The translations under genes were made by a program, and so were the position numbers. 8,922 nucleotides of DNA from Betaproteobacteria bacterium (GTDB taxonomy: Bacteria; Pseudomonadota; Gammaproteobacteria; Burkholderiales; Casimicrobiaceae): assembly GCA_003153335.1 (NCBI GenBank), contig PLYG01000479.1, positions 1 through 8,922 on the forward strand. The letters are read 5' to 3'. The notes under the pieces are model-generated. The model was not told where the DNA came from and did no database searches. It was given only the letters and a program-made list of their open reading frames with translations. Positions 1 through 6,662 of this stretch are shown here, piece by piece; the stretch's first letter is position 1, and the number at the start of each line of letters is the position of its first letter.

Positions 1-353
1 CGCGAGGGAAGGGGGCGGCGAAAAATAGTTCTTTGATATGACGAAAACCGCCGCCATGCAGCCTCCGAGGGAAAGGTACGTTTGTTCGTGCAGTCGACTC
101 GCTGATGCCGCGCAGCTTCGATCTACACTGTCCGCGCAGGCGGTGATGGATCTTGTCGCGTGCAATGTCGACTTCGGCTGCGACCAGATCGTCAATATAG
201 CCCAGTACGTAAAAACCGGTAGCCTCAAAGCCCAGGCTAAGCTGCTTTGATCCACGTCAAGGTCGTGGGTGGCTTTCGAGCGTTGAATTTCACGCCGTTG
301 AGGCGGCATTGGACAAGCAGATGTCCGCAGATCGGCCGAAAGAACGCCAAGTC
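1..353. other. Region without a supportable gene, left of the FAD subunit gene
   Basis: No gene can be supported here. A 70-codon frame at 38-250 (+) has no recognisable motif and no clear ribosome binding site. On the - strand one frame is open from position 256 to the left edge of the window (about 85 codons) but contains no ATG, GTG or TTG start. Its translation includes a protein-like stretch, GFYVLGYIDDLVAAEVDIA, that I cannot assign to a family; it may be a 5'-truncated gene remnant or chance. The stretch just before 354 must contain the leader of the molybdenum hydroxylase operon, but I see no convincing -35/-10 pair. Confidence 0.4.
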
Positions 354-1274
354 ATGCTCATCTGCGGCGAATATCTGACGCCAGGCACACTGGATGAGGC
401 CTTTGCCGCGATGCAGCGCCACCGCGGGCGTTACCGGGTTGTGGCCGGCTGCACCGATACGCTGCCCTGGGCGCGCGAGGGTCGGGCAGGAGATGTGGAA
501 ATCCCGGTGCTGATCGACGTGGCCCGCATTCCGGATTTGCGCGAATCGCGCGTGGACGATCACCGGGTGTGGCTCGGCGCCGCGACGCCGATCCAGCGCT
601 TTCTCGACGATCCTGCGCTTGGCCGCGCGTTGCGTTGCATGCCGCGCTGCGCGGTGTGGTTCGCCGACGAACAGATTCGCGCGCAAGCCACCATCGGCGG
701 CAACATCGTCAACGCCTCGCCGGCGGCTGACGTAACGCCGGCGCTGATCGCCTATGACGCGGAAGTGGAGTTGGCGAAAAGCTCCGGAGGCAGAATCCTG
801 CGCCGGCGCATGAAGCTCGACCAATTCGTCATCGGCCCCAATCGGACGGCGCTCGAAGAGGGTGAACTGCTGATCGCGGTCGAATGTGACGCCTTGCCGG
901 GCCATGGTGGAAGCTTCGAGAAGGTCGGCCACCGGCGTTCGCTGGTCATTTCCATCGTCTGCCTCGCGACCTTGGTTAAGCTCGACGCGCAAGGCCGTCG
1001 CTTCGAGGACGTGCGGCTCGCTCTTGGTGGCATTGGCCCCGTGCCACGGCGCCTTGCCGACGTGGAAACATTCTTGCGCGGCGGCCCGTTGAGCGCGGCG
1101 CGCCTGGAAGAGGCTGCTGAAATGCCGGTGTCCCTTGTCGCCTCGCGCACTCGCCAAGCCTATCGCCGCGACGTGGTGCGCGGATTCATGCTGCGCGGAT
1201 TGATCAATGCTGCGCGCCGCGCCGGCGCCGAAGCGGGGGCGCTCCCCCCGGAACTGGAGGCGGTCTATGCCTGA
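354..1274 (+). CDS. Molybdenum hydroxylase FAD-binding subunit (CoxM/XdhB-like)
   Basis: This encodes the flavoprotein subunit (306 aa, usual family size) of a xanthine dehydrogenase-family enzyme. It would pass electrons from the [2Fe-2S] clusters to the final acceptor. Two FAD-binding signatures are visible: the pyrophosphate loop VAGCTDTL at about residues 30-37, and TIGGNIVNASPAAD at about 113-126. The C-terminal part, ending RRDVVRGFMLRGLI (about 271-284), fits the CO-dehydrogenase flavoprotein C-terminal domain. I chose ATG 354 because MLICGEYLTP begins where such proteins normally begin. ATG 321 and TTG 309 are in frame upstream and cannot be excluded; none has a strong SD. The stop overlaps the start of the next gene by 8 bp, so the two are almost certainly cotranscribed and coupled. 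The family is secure; the substrate is unknown. Confidence 0.9.
   Translation: MLICGEYLTPGTLDEAFAAMQRHRGRYRVVAGCTDTLPWAREGRAGDVEIPVLIDVARIPDLRESRVDDHRVWLGAATPIQRFLDDPALGRALRCMPRCAVWFADEQIRAQATIGGNIVNASPAADVTPALIAYDAEVELAKSSGGRILRRRMKLDQFVIGPNRTALEEGELLIAVECDALPGHGGSFEKVGHRRSLVISIVCLATLVKLDAQGRRFEDVRLALGGIGPVPRRLADVETFLRGGPLSAARLEEAAEMPVSLVASRTRQAYRRDVVRGFMLRGLINAARRAGAEAGALPPELEAVYA
1256..1260 (+). promoter_or_regulatory. Ribosome binding site inside the FAD gene, for the Fe-S/Mo gene
   Basis: GGAGG lies six bases before ATG 1267. It fixes the start of the fused Fe-S/Mo gene at 1267 rather than at an upstream in-frame alternative near 1207. It is inside the end of the FAD gene, consistent with translational coupling through the 8-bp gene overlap. 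Confidence 0.75.
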
Positions 1275-3144
1275 CATCCGTCTCGAGGCGACGATCAACG
1301 GCCGCAAGATTACGCGCAATGCTAAGCCGCATCAGCGCTTACTCGATTTCCTTCGCGACGACCTCAACCTCACCGGTAACAAGGAAGGCTGCGGCGCCGG
1401 CGAATGCGGCACCTGCTCGGTGTTTGTCGATGGCGTTTTGATGAAGTCGTGCCTGCTGCCGGTGGCCAAGGCGCAAGGCGCGCAGATCGAGACCATCGAG
1501 TCGCTGGCCAAGACCGGTGAATTGAGCTTGTTACAGAAGGCCTTTCATAAGGCCGGCGCCAGCCAGTGCGGCTATTGCATTCCCGGCATGGTGATGGCGG
1601 CGACCGCCGCGATCCGTGCCAATCCGTTCGCGGATCGCGAGGAGATCAAGGAGCGGCTTGGCGGCAATATCTGCCGCTGCACCGGTTATCAGAAGATTTT
1701 CGACGCGGTCGAAATGGCGCGTGATGTGCAGAATGGCCGCCTCCCTGCGACCATTTTTTCGGAAGTAGAGGCCGAACAGGGCGATTACATCGGCAAAAAT
1801 GTGCGCAGCATCGATGCGCCGAGCAAAGTCACGGGCCGCCTCAAATATGCCGGCGACATGACCATGCCGGGCATGCTTCATGTGCAGGTACTGCGCTCCC
1901 CGCATCCGCATGCGCGCATCGTGTCGATCGACACGGCGGCCGCGGAAACGATGGCAGGCGTCGAGGGCGTTATTACTAGTGCGGACGTGCCCGGCGAGGA
2001 CGGCTTTGGCGTGATTGTTAACGATCAGCCGGTGATGGCGCGCGGCAAGGTACGCTATGTCGGTGAGGCGGTGGCGGCGGTTGCAGCCGAAGACCTGCTC
2101 ACTGCCAAGCGCGCGCTCGCCGCGATCGAGGTCGTCTACGAGCGGCTCCCAGCGGTGTTCGATCCGGACGAGGCGATGCGCGCAGGTGCGCCGGTGCTGC
2201 ATGATTACGCGCCCGATAACATTACCAAGCACATCCCGATCCGGGTCGGCGACGTGGAGAAGGGCTTTGCCGAGTCCGACCTGGTGGTCAAGGAGGCGTA
2301 TTCGACGCAAGCGATTGAGCACGCGTATCTCGAGCCGGAAGCTGGCCTCGCTTATGTTGATCACGATGGCGTAGTGACTATCGTGTCGCCCGACCAGAAC
2401 ATCACCCATCACCGTCACATGCTGGCGCGCATCATCGCCAAGCCTATAGCCAAGGTGCGCTTCATCATGAGCCCGGTCGGCGGCGGTTTCGGCGGCAAGA
2501 CCGACATGATCTACCAGGGAATGCTGGCGCTGCTTGCTATGAAAACTCAGCGCCCGGTGCGGCTTGTGTTCACCCGCGAGGAATCGATCATCTCCACCGC
2601 CAAGCGCCACCCGTCGCGGACGCGGCTGCGCATGGGGCTAATGCGCGACGGCCGCATTCGCGTGTTGGAAATGACCATGGTCTGCGACGGCGGCGCCTAT
2701 GGCTTGTCGACCGGAAACGTCGTGCACAAGGCCGCGGTCCTCGCCGCCGGTCCCTATGTCATCCCCAACATCAAGGTCGACACCTACGGCATCTACACCA
2801 ACAACACTCCGTCCGGCGCGTTTCGCTCTTTCGGCGCGCTACAGGCCGCTTTCGCCACCGAGTCCCATCTCGACATCTGCGCGGAAAGGCTCGGTCTTGA
2901 TCCGTTCCAGATCCGCCGCATCAACGCCATGCGCGACGGCGCGGTCACCCATACCCGGCAGAAGCTTGGCTCGGTGAGCCTGTCACGTGTGCTCGACGCC
3001 GCCGAAAAAGTCTCTGGCTGGGAAGCTGGCGCGCCGGTGTCGCGCGGCGACCGACGCAGCGATCTCGATCGCGACGACATCCGCCCGCCGTGCGCGCTGG
3101 GCGCGCGTTTTGCGGCGGCCGACAAGCAGGAAGCGGCGGAGTAG
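1267..3144 (+). CDS. Molybdenum hydroxylase: [2Fe-2S]x2 module fused to first molybdopterin domain (N-terminal half of Mo subunit)
   Basis: A 625-aa protein. Residues 1-155 are the two-cluster iron-sulfur module. The plant-ferredoxin-type cluster has C42, C47, C50 and C62 (GCGAGECGTC then SC). The alpha-helical cluster has C101, C104, C136 and C138 (CGYC, NICRC). From about residue 180 comes the aldehyde oxidase/xanthine dehydrogenase a/b hammerhead (SKVTGRLKYAGD, KVRYVGEAVAAVAAE). The first molybdopterin-binding domain follows, with GGGFGGK at 405-411 and GAFRSFGALQ at 517-526, where most relatives have FRGFG.PQ. The Fe-S and Mo parts being one chain recalls Desulfovibrio aldehyde oxidoreductase, but here a separate FAD subunit exists. 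The protein stops after about 40 non-conserved residues following SGWEA, so it lacks the second Mo domain and the catalytic Glu. Those are encoded by the gene starting two bases downstream in another frame. Confidence 0.88.
   Translation: MPDIRLEATINGRKITRNAKPHQRLLDFLRDDLNLTGNKEGCGAGECGTCSVFVDGVLMKSCLLPVAKAQGAQIETIESLAKTGELSLLQKAFHKAGASQCGYCIPGMVMAATAAIRANPFADREEIKERLGGNICRCTGYQKIFDAVEMARDVQNGRLPATIFSEVEAEQGDYIGKNVRSIDAPSKVTGRLKYAGDMTMPGMLHVQVLRSPHPHARIVSIDTAAAETMAGVEGVITSADVPGEDGFGVIVNDQPVMARGKVRYVGEAVAAVAAEDLLTAKRALAAIEVVYERLPAVFDPDEAMRAGAPVLHDYAPDNITKHIPIRVGDVEKGFAESDLVVKEAYSTQAIEHAYLEPEAGLAYVDHDGVVTIVSPDQNITHHRHMLARIIAKPIAKVRFIMSPVGGGFGGKTDMIYQGMLALLAMKTQRPVRLVFTREESIISTAKRHPSRTRLRMGLMRDGRIRVLEMTMVCDGGAYGLSTGNVVHKAAVLAAGPYVIPNIKVDTYGIYTNNTPSGAFRSFGALQAAFATESHLDICAERLGLDPFQIRRINAMRDGAVTHTRQKLGSVSLSRVLDAAEKVSGWEAGAPVSRGDRRSDLDRDDIRPPCALGARFAAADKQEAAE
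3138..3141 (+). promoter_or_regulatory. SD-like GGAG at the split in the Mo subunit
   Basis: GGAG ends one base before the final two bases of the TAG stop (3142-3144) and lies five bases before ATG 3147. This would let terminating ribosomes restart on the second Mo domain. It is the main sequence argument that the split could be functional rather than a simple frameshift. Confidence 0.5.
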
Positions 3145-3146
3145 CC

Positions 3147-4175
3147 ATGGCACGCAAGCGCGGACGAGGAATGGCTGTCTGCTGGTACGGCATCGCCCGC
3201 ACCGCGCCGGCTGACCGCGCCGCCGCCTGGGTGGAGATCGACGATGGCGGCAGCGTCAAGGTGGTCACCGGCGTCACCGAGATCGGCGCCGGTATTCTCA
3301 CCGTGGTGGCGCAGATCGTGGCGCACGAGATCGGCGTGAAGCCGGAGGACGTGGTGATCGGCGACAACGATACCGCACGCGCGCCAGGACCTGGGCATGC
3401 TGGCGGCAGCCGCCAAACCTACATGGTCGGCAATGTGGTCGCCCTCGCCTCGCGCGAGGCTCGTAAGCGGCTGGTCGAGGTCATGGCCGGGGCCGGGGCC
3501 TGGGATGTGGATGCAGAGCTGATTCACACCGGCAATGGAGAGGTTTGGGCCGAAGGCACCAACCATCGCATTTCCATGGGTGAGGCGGTCGATATCGCCA
3601 AGAAACGCGGCGTGGTCCCGGTCGGCTCCGCCAGCTTCGGCATTGACGCCGCCGCCAGGCTCGACCCAGTCGACGGCTCGGGCCGGCCCTGGCAGGCTTA
3701 CGTATTCGGCTGCCAGGTGGCCGAGGTCGAAGTCGACACTATTACCGGCGAGGTGCAGGTGCTCGGCATCTGGGCCGCGCACGATGTCGGCCGCGCCGTC
3801 AACCCACAGGGCGTGGAAGGGCAGATCGAAGGCGGCATCGTGCAGGCGCTCGGCCAGGGCTTGATGGAGGACTACAAGCTTGAAAGCGGCCGCACCAGCA
3901 CCTCTGGCTTCGCCAGATACATTCTGCCCACCTCGCTCGACGTGCCGCAGGTCAATTCCATCATTATCGAAGATCCCGATCCGATCGGCCCGCTCGGCGT
4001 CAAAGGTGTCGGCGAGCTGTCCTTGGTGCCGACCATTCCGGCGATCATGAACGCGATCTACGACGCGGTCGGCGTGCGCATCACCGACCTACCAGCGACG
4101 CCGGAAAAGGTGCTGATCGCGATTCGCAACAAGGAACGGCAGGGCTCTCATATGGCACCGCAAGCGGCCGAGTGA
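3147..4175 (+). CDS. Molybdenum hydroxylase: second molybdopterin domain with catalytic Glu (C-terminal half of Mo subunit)
   Basis: A 342-aa protein equal to the C-terminal half of a normal Mo subunit. It opens with RGRGMAVCWYG, the usual entry into the second Mo domain, followed by TGVTEIGAG (about 41-49) and SRQTYMVGN (88-96), which contribute to molybdopterin binding. HDVGRAVNPQGVEGQIEGG (212-230) is typical of the family. GVKGVGE (284-290) carries the expected catalytic base, Glu290 (codon 4014-4016), which activates the water or hydroxo ligand at molybdenum. ATG 3147 is preceded by GGAG with 5-bp spacing; a GTG at 3090 in the same frame is a weaker alternative. It should assemble with the product of 1267-3144. 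One extra base near 3141 would join the two into a single chain of roughly 970 aa. A sequencing error or a real mutation is therefore as possible as a genuine split gene. Confidence 0.85.
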   Translation: MARKRGRGMAVCWYGIARTAPADRAAAWVEIDDGGSVKVVTGVTEIGAGILTVVAQIVAHEIGVKPEDVVIGDNDTARAPGPGHAGGSRQTYMVGNVVALASREARKRLVEVMAGAGAWDVDAELIHTGNGEVWAEGTNHRISMGEAVDIAKKRGVVPVGSASFGIDAAARLDPVDGSGRPWQAYVFGCQVAEVEVDTITGEVQVLGIWAAHDVGRAVNPQGVEGQIEGGIVQALGQGLMEDYKLESGRTSTSGFARYILPTSLDVPQVNSIIIEDPDPIGPLGVKGVGELSLVPTIPAIMNAIYDAVGVRITDLPATPEKVLIAIRNKERQGSHMAPQAAE

Positions 4176-4732
4176 ACGCGAGGCGCGTATGCGTTCGGTT
4201 TCGGTTGCAATCAGCGCTGTCGTGAACGGTCTTGGAACGAAGTTGAATGCCAAGTTCACGTCGATCTCGACGCAATTGAAGTACGCCTACCTAGAAACTC
4301 GATCCGAAAAGCCGTCTAAAATCAATGGCCGCCGTTTCATCCATCCGGATGCGCAGGCTGCGCATGGCAACTCAGTTGTCCAACCAAAACACATCTCCTC
4401 GCAAAAATTACATCGTGATTTTAATAACATACGTGTTCGCAGTTTTATTCTGATTGGGGCGCCCGAATGCCGCCGCCATGAGACGATTACGTTGTGACAA
4501 GATCCTGCATGAACTTGCTCCGGCAAACGGACACCGGTGCATTTCAGGCGGCGCCACCTGCGAGGCTGCTATGGGGACCGGCATCTTTTCGATGCACTAC
4601 GCGTCGGCAATCGGCCTGACGCAGCGTTCCGGTGAGACAGGCCATAGGCATACGCGCGTTCAATCGCTCGGGGACGGGCATGCAGCGCCGACGGAATTTT
4701 TACCCGATTTTCCGTAGCGCCTATTTTCAAAT

Positions 4733-4824
4733 TTGTAACGTTTGTATTTGGTCTTTGGCGACCAGGTCGTGGACGGATTTGCATCAAAAAATAGCGTTAC
4801 TTTTTTGAATAATTCCGTTATATT
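4733..4824. promoter_or_regulatory. AT-rich probable promoter/operator region upstream of the recombinase-like gene
   Basis: Within an AT-rich patch there are two TTTGTA copies (4733-4738 and 4741-4746). There is an inverted pair GTAACG (4735-4740) / CGTTAC (4795-4800), and a perfect palindrome CGACC-A-GGTCG (4759-4769). A TATATT at 4819-4824 could be a -10 box, with a poor -35 match around 4796-4801. The composition and repeat density suggest control DNA for the gene starting at 4994, but no regulator is identified. Confidence 0.3.
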
Positions 4825-4884
4825 TCTATGGATGAAACGGGGGGAGGAGCCGAATTTTGCGCCGCAGCTCTTTTTCTAGCCTAA

Positions 4885-4898
4885 CCCCGAAATCGGGG
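4885..4898. repeat. Perfect small palindrome in the leader of the recombinase-like gene
   Basis: CCCCGA-AA-TCGGGG is a 6-bp perfect inverted repeat with a 2-bp centre, about 95 bp before ATG 4994. It could be an operator or an RNA hairpin in the leader. There is no T tract after it, so it is not a standard terminator. Confidence 0.35.
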
Positions 4899-4983
4899 CC
4901 CGCACCCGCCCGTTTTCAGGTCGCGGCGGCGGCGGTTGGTGCGGGAAATTGGACATCAAACCAGGGCCTAGCTCCGCCGAAAA

Positions 4984-4988
4984 AGGGG
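4984..4988 (+). promoter_or_regulatory. Ribosome binding site deciding the start at 4994
   Basis: AGGGG within AAAAGGGGA ends five bases before ATG 4994. It favours this start over the in-frame TTG at 4949, which has no comparable SD. Confidence 0.6.
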
Positions 4989-4993
4989 ACCGA

Positions 4994-6463
4994 ATGGCTG
5001 ACGAACAAGACCAAACTCGACGGCAGCGGGCCGGACATCCGGCGGTCGACACCGCCCCCGCAGTGAAGCGAGTGCCGCCGGGGGTGGGGACCGCCGACGC
5101 CCGATTGCGTACGGCGCGGCAACCCAGCGGCGATCACGAAGCTCGGACGGCATTGCCGGCGACCAAGGCGATCGAGCAGTCAACCCGGGTTGAGGGGGCT
5201 CTCGATCCCGACATCGAAATTATGCCGCAGCCGGTTCCGATGGCGGCCGTGGCGGCGACCAAGGCGGGGGCGGACGGCAAACCGCGAGGACCGGGCCCCG
5301 ACCAAATGCAGGCACTGGTCACGGCGCGCGTCGAGCGCATTGACAAGCGGCGGGCGGCGTCCGGCAAGGCACGATCCGGGGGGAGCGATCGCGACTATAC
5401 CCGCACGGCCAGCTCCCAAGCCCAATACCTGGAGCGCGGAAGAATATTGCTCGCACGCTACAAGCGGGAGACCGGCCTGGTCATGGCCGCCGACGAGGAC
5501 CTGGATCCGCGGCAATTTGCGCGCTGGTTGTTCAGTCTGAAACTTACCCTAAAGGCTGCGAGCTGGAGGATGTATCGACTGGCGGCGCGGGCCTGCATCC
5601 AGGCACTGCCACATGCGGCAACGCCAGAGGCGGTGAGCCTGCTGGACGGTGATGTCGGTGCCGGGCCCGATGAATTGCGTCCGCCGGAACCGGGACAGCA
5701 GGAGGTCGACCATGCCGAGCCGGGCTGGGCGAGGCGAATCGACAAGCCGCATTTCGACGCGGCGCTGGCCTCGCTGCCGCGCTTCTCGCGATCAACAATG
5801 GTGGCGCCCCTGCAGGATTGGATGGTGGCTGGGGCAACTACGGGCCTGCAGCCGGCGGAATGGGCCACGGCGTCCCTCGAAACGTGGCAGGACCCGGAAC
5901 AGCCGCAGGAGCGGCGGGTCTGGTTGCACATTGTCAACGCCAAGGCGGAGCATTCCGCGTATCGCACGCTCGATATTTCCAATTTCTCGGACGACACGTT
6001 TGCCGCGGTCCAACGCATGGTCGACCGCGCAAAGACGTGGTCGTCGGCGAACGAATTCGACCGGCGCCGGTCGCAGTGCACGCAACTGCTGGCCGACACA
6101 TTTGCAGCGTTGTTTCCGCGGCAGCCGCAACGCTGCTCGCTGGACAGCCTGCACCACCAGTTCGTTCATAACATGCGGACCAAATATCCGCGGGCGGGGG
6201 TTGCCGCGCTCGTTGGATACGTCGGCAATGAAGCGGCCGTGGATCGTGGCAAGCGACGGCTGGCATGGCCCGATCAAGAAATCAATGAAATCCCCGTGCC
6301 GTTGGCGGCGCAGGTGACGGAGATGCGCAAGCGGCTGGAACTGTACGAGCAGCGACGGGAGGCGTCGCGCCTGCGCAAGGCGCTGAAGGAGCGCAGACGG
6401 CGGCGCAAAGCGGCCGCGGCGCTCAAATCCGGTGCAGATGAGGATTCCGAACCGCCTGGTTAA
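4994..6463 (+). CDS. Tyrosine recombinase (phage integrase)-like protein lacking the catalytic residues
   Basis: A 489-aa protein. Residues 1-130 are a disordered, Ala/Pro/Arg-rich tail. Residues about 140-205 resemble a core-binding domain (SQAQYLERGRILLARY, LKAASWRMYRLAARACIQ). Residues about 250-425 match the catalytic-domain layout of a family of proteobacterial site-specific integrases. Box I reads TTGLQPAEW (282-290), where TGLRP.EW is expected, so Arg I is Gln286. The beta-hairpin Lys is kept (NAKAE, K317). Box II reads SLHHQF (385-390) where SARHQF is usual, so Arg II is His387. The GH motif is GY (408-409). The usual HYGKRR nucleophile segment is DRGKRR (417-422), one residue shorter and without the Tyr. 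A basic, probably coiled-coil tail follows (436-475, RRRRRK). It should fold and may bind DNA, but it is unlikely to cut or join strands. Alignment was by eye against remembered family patterns. Confidence 0.7.
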   Translation: MADEQDQTRRQRAGHPAVDTAPAVKRVPPGVGTADARLRTARQPSGDHEARTALPATKAIEQSTRVEGALDPDIEIMPQPVPMAAVAATKAGADGKPRGPGPDQMQALVTARVERIDKRRAASGKARSGGSDRDYTRTASSQAQYLERGRILLARYKRETGLVMAADEDLDPRQFARWLFSLKLTLKAASWRMYRLAARACIQALPHAATPEAVSLLDGDVGAGPDELRPPEPGQQEVDHAEPGWARRIDKPHFDAALASLPRFSRSTMVAPLQDWMVAGATTGLQPAEWATASLETWQDPEQPQERRVWLHIVNAKAEHSAYRTLDISNFSDDTFAAVQRMVDRAKTWSSANEFDRRRSQCTQLLADTFAALFPRQPQRCSLDSLHHQFVHNMRTKYPRAGVAALVGYVGNEAAVDRGKRRLAWPDQEINEIPVPLAAQVTEMRKRLELYEQRREASRLRKALKERRRRRKAAAALKSGADEDSEPPG

Positions 6464-6579
6464 AGCGTGATTTCACGAATCGAGAGGACGATGTCGCTCT
6501 TGGTGGTTATGATCGGACATAGCTGAGACTTCGGGTGGAAATCGTCTTGCTGGACGCGCGCCCTTCCAACTCTACTGAC

Positions 6580-6600
6580 AAAAAAAGCGGGGGGCCGCTT
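6580..6600 (-). terminator. Rho-independent terminator of the DUF3987-like gene
   Basis: On the - strand the sequence is AAGCGG-CCCC-CCGCTT followed directly by a run of seven T, with the stem at 6585-6600 and the A run at 6580-6586 on the + strand. It lies about 60 bases after the - strand stop at 6663-6665. It points only leftwards; no T tract follows it in the + direction. Confidence 0.75.
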
Positions 6601-6654
6601 GTCAACGACCCCCCGGCAATGATGTGCCCCGGCCGTAGGCCGGGGGCGGTTGAC
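6601..6654. repeat. Nested inverted repeat in the shared 3' region of the convergent genes
   Basis: The outer arms GTCAAC (6601-6606) and GTTGAC (6649-6654) enclose a perfect hairpin CCCCGGCC-GTA-GGCCGGGG (6627-6645). They also enclose a C tract at 6609-6614 that can pair with the G-rich segment at 6641-6646 as an alternative. In - strand RNA this forms a long imperfect stem just upstream of the terminator. It may stabilise the 3' end or block read-through from either convergent gene. Confidence 0.5.
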
Positions 6655-6662
6655 AGCGCGCC

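Larger units (their letters stand above)
4176..4993. other. Long intergenic region (about 820 bp) between the hydroxylase operon and the recombinase-like gene
   Basis: No gene is supported here. Short frames at 4189-4497 and 4454-4717 (+) and 4287-4526 and 4569-4787 (-) show no recognisable motif, codon pattern or SD. Base composition changes: 4380-4460 and 4715-4830 are distinctly AT-rich compared with the genes on both sides. The second AT-rich stretch carries small repeats listed separately and probably the promoter of the next gene. I see no tRNA, transposase remnant or terminator with a T tract after the hydroxylase operon. The region probably contains the junction between the metabolic operon and the integrated-element part of the window. 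Confidence 0.4.

Noticed and set aside
237..1319. Long - strand frame (360 codons) opposite the FAD gene
   Set aside because: It is a shadow of the well-supported FAD subunit gene in GC-rich DNA. There is no recognisable domain, and its start lies inside the next gene.
1531..2610. Long - strand frame (359 codons) opposite the Fe-S/Mo gene
   Set aside because: His/Arg-rich translation with no motif, fully opposite a gene with clear conserved cysteines and Mo motifs.
2995..3012. Programmed -1 ribosomal frameshifting at the A-run GAAAAAG joining the two Mo halves
   Set aside because: The run is not in a proper X XXY YYZ register for the reading frame. A shift there would also lose the conserved SGWE segment, and no clear downstream stem supports it.
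2793..3782. - strand frame of 329 codons across the Mo subunit split
   Set aside because: Shadow of the + strand Mo domains; no family features or SD. It does not explain the split.
4189..4497. Possible small gene after the hydroxylase operon
   Set aside because: No SD, no motif and mixed codon use; nothing distinguishes it from chance.
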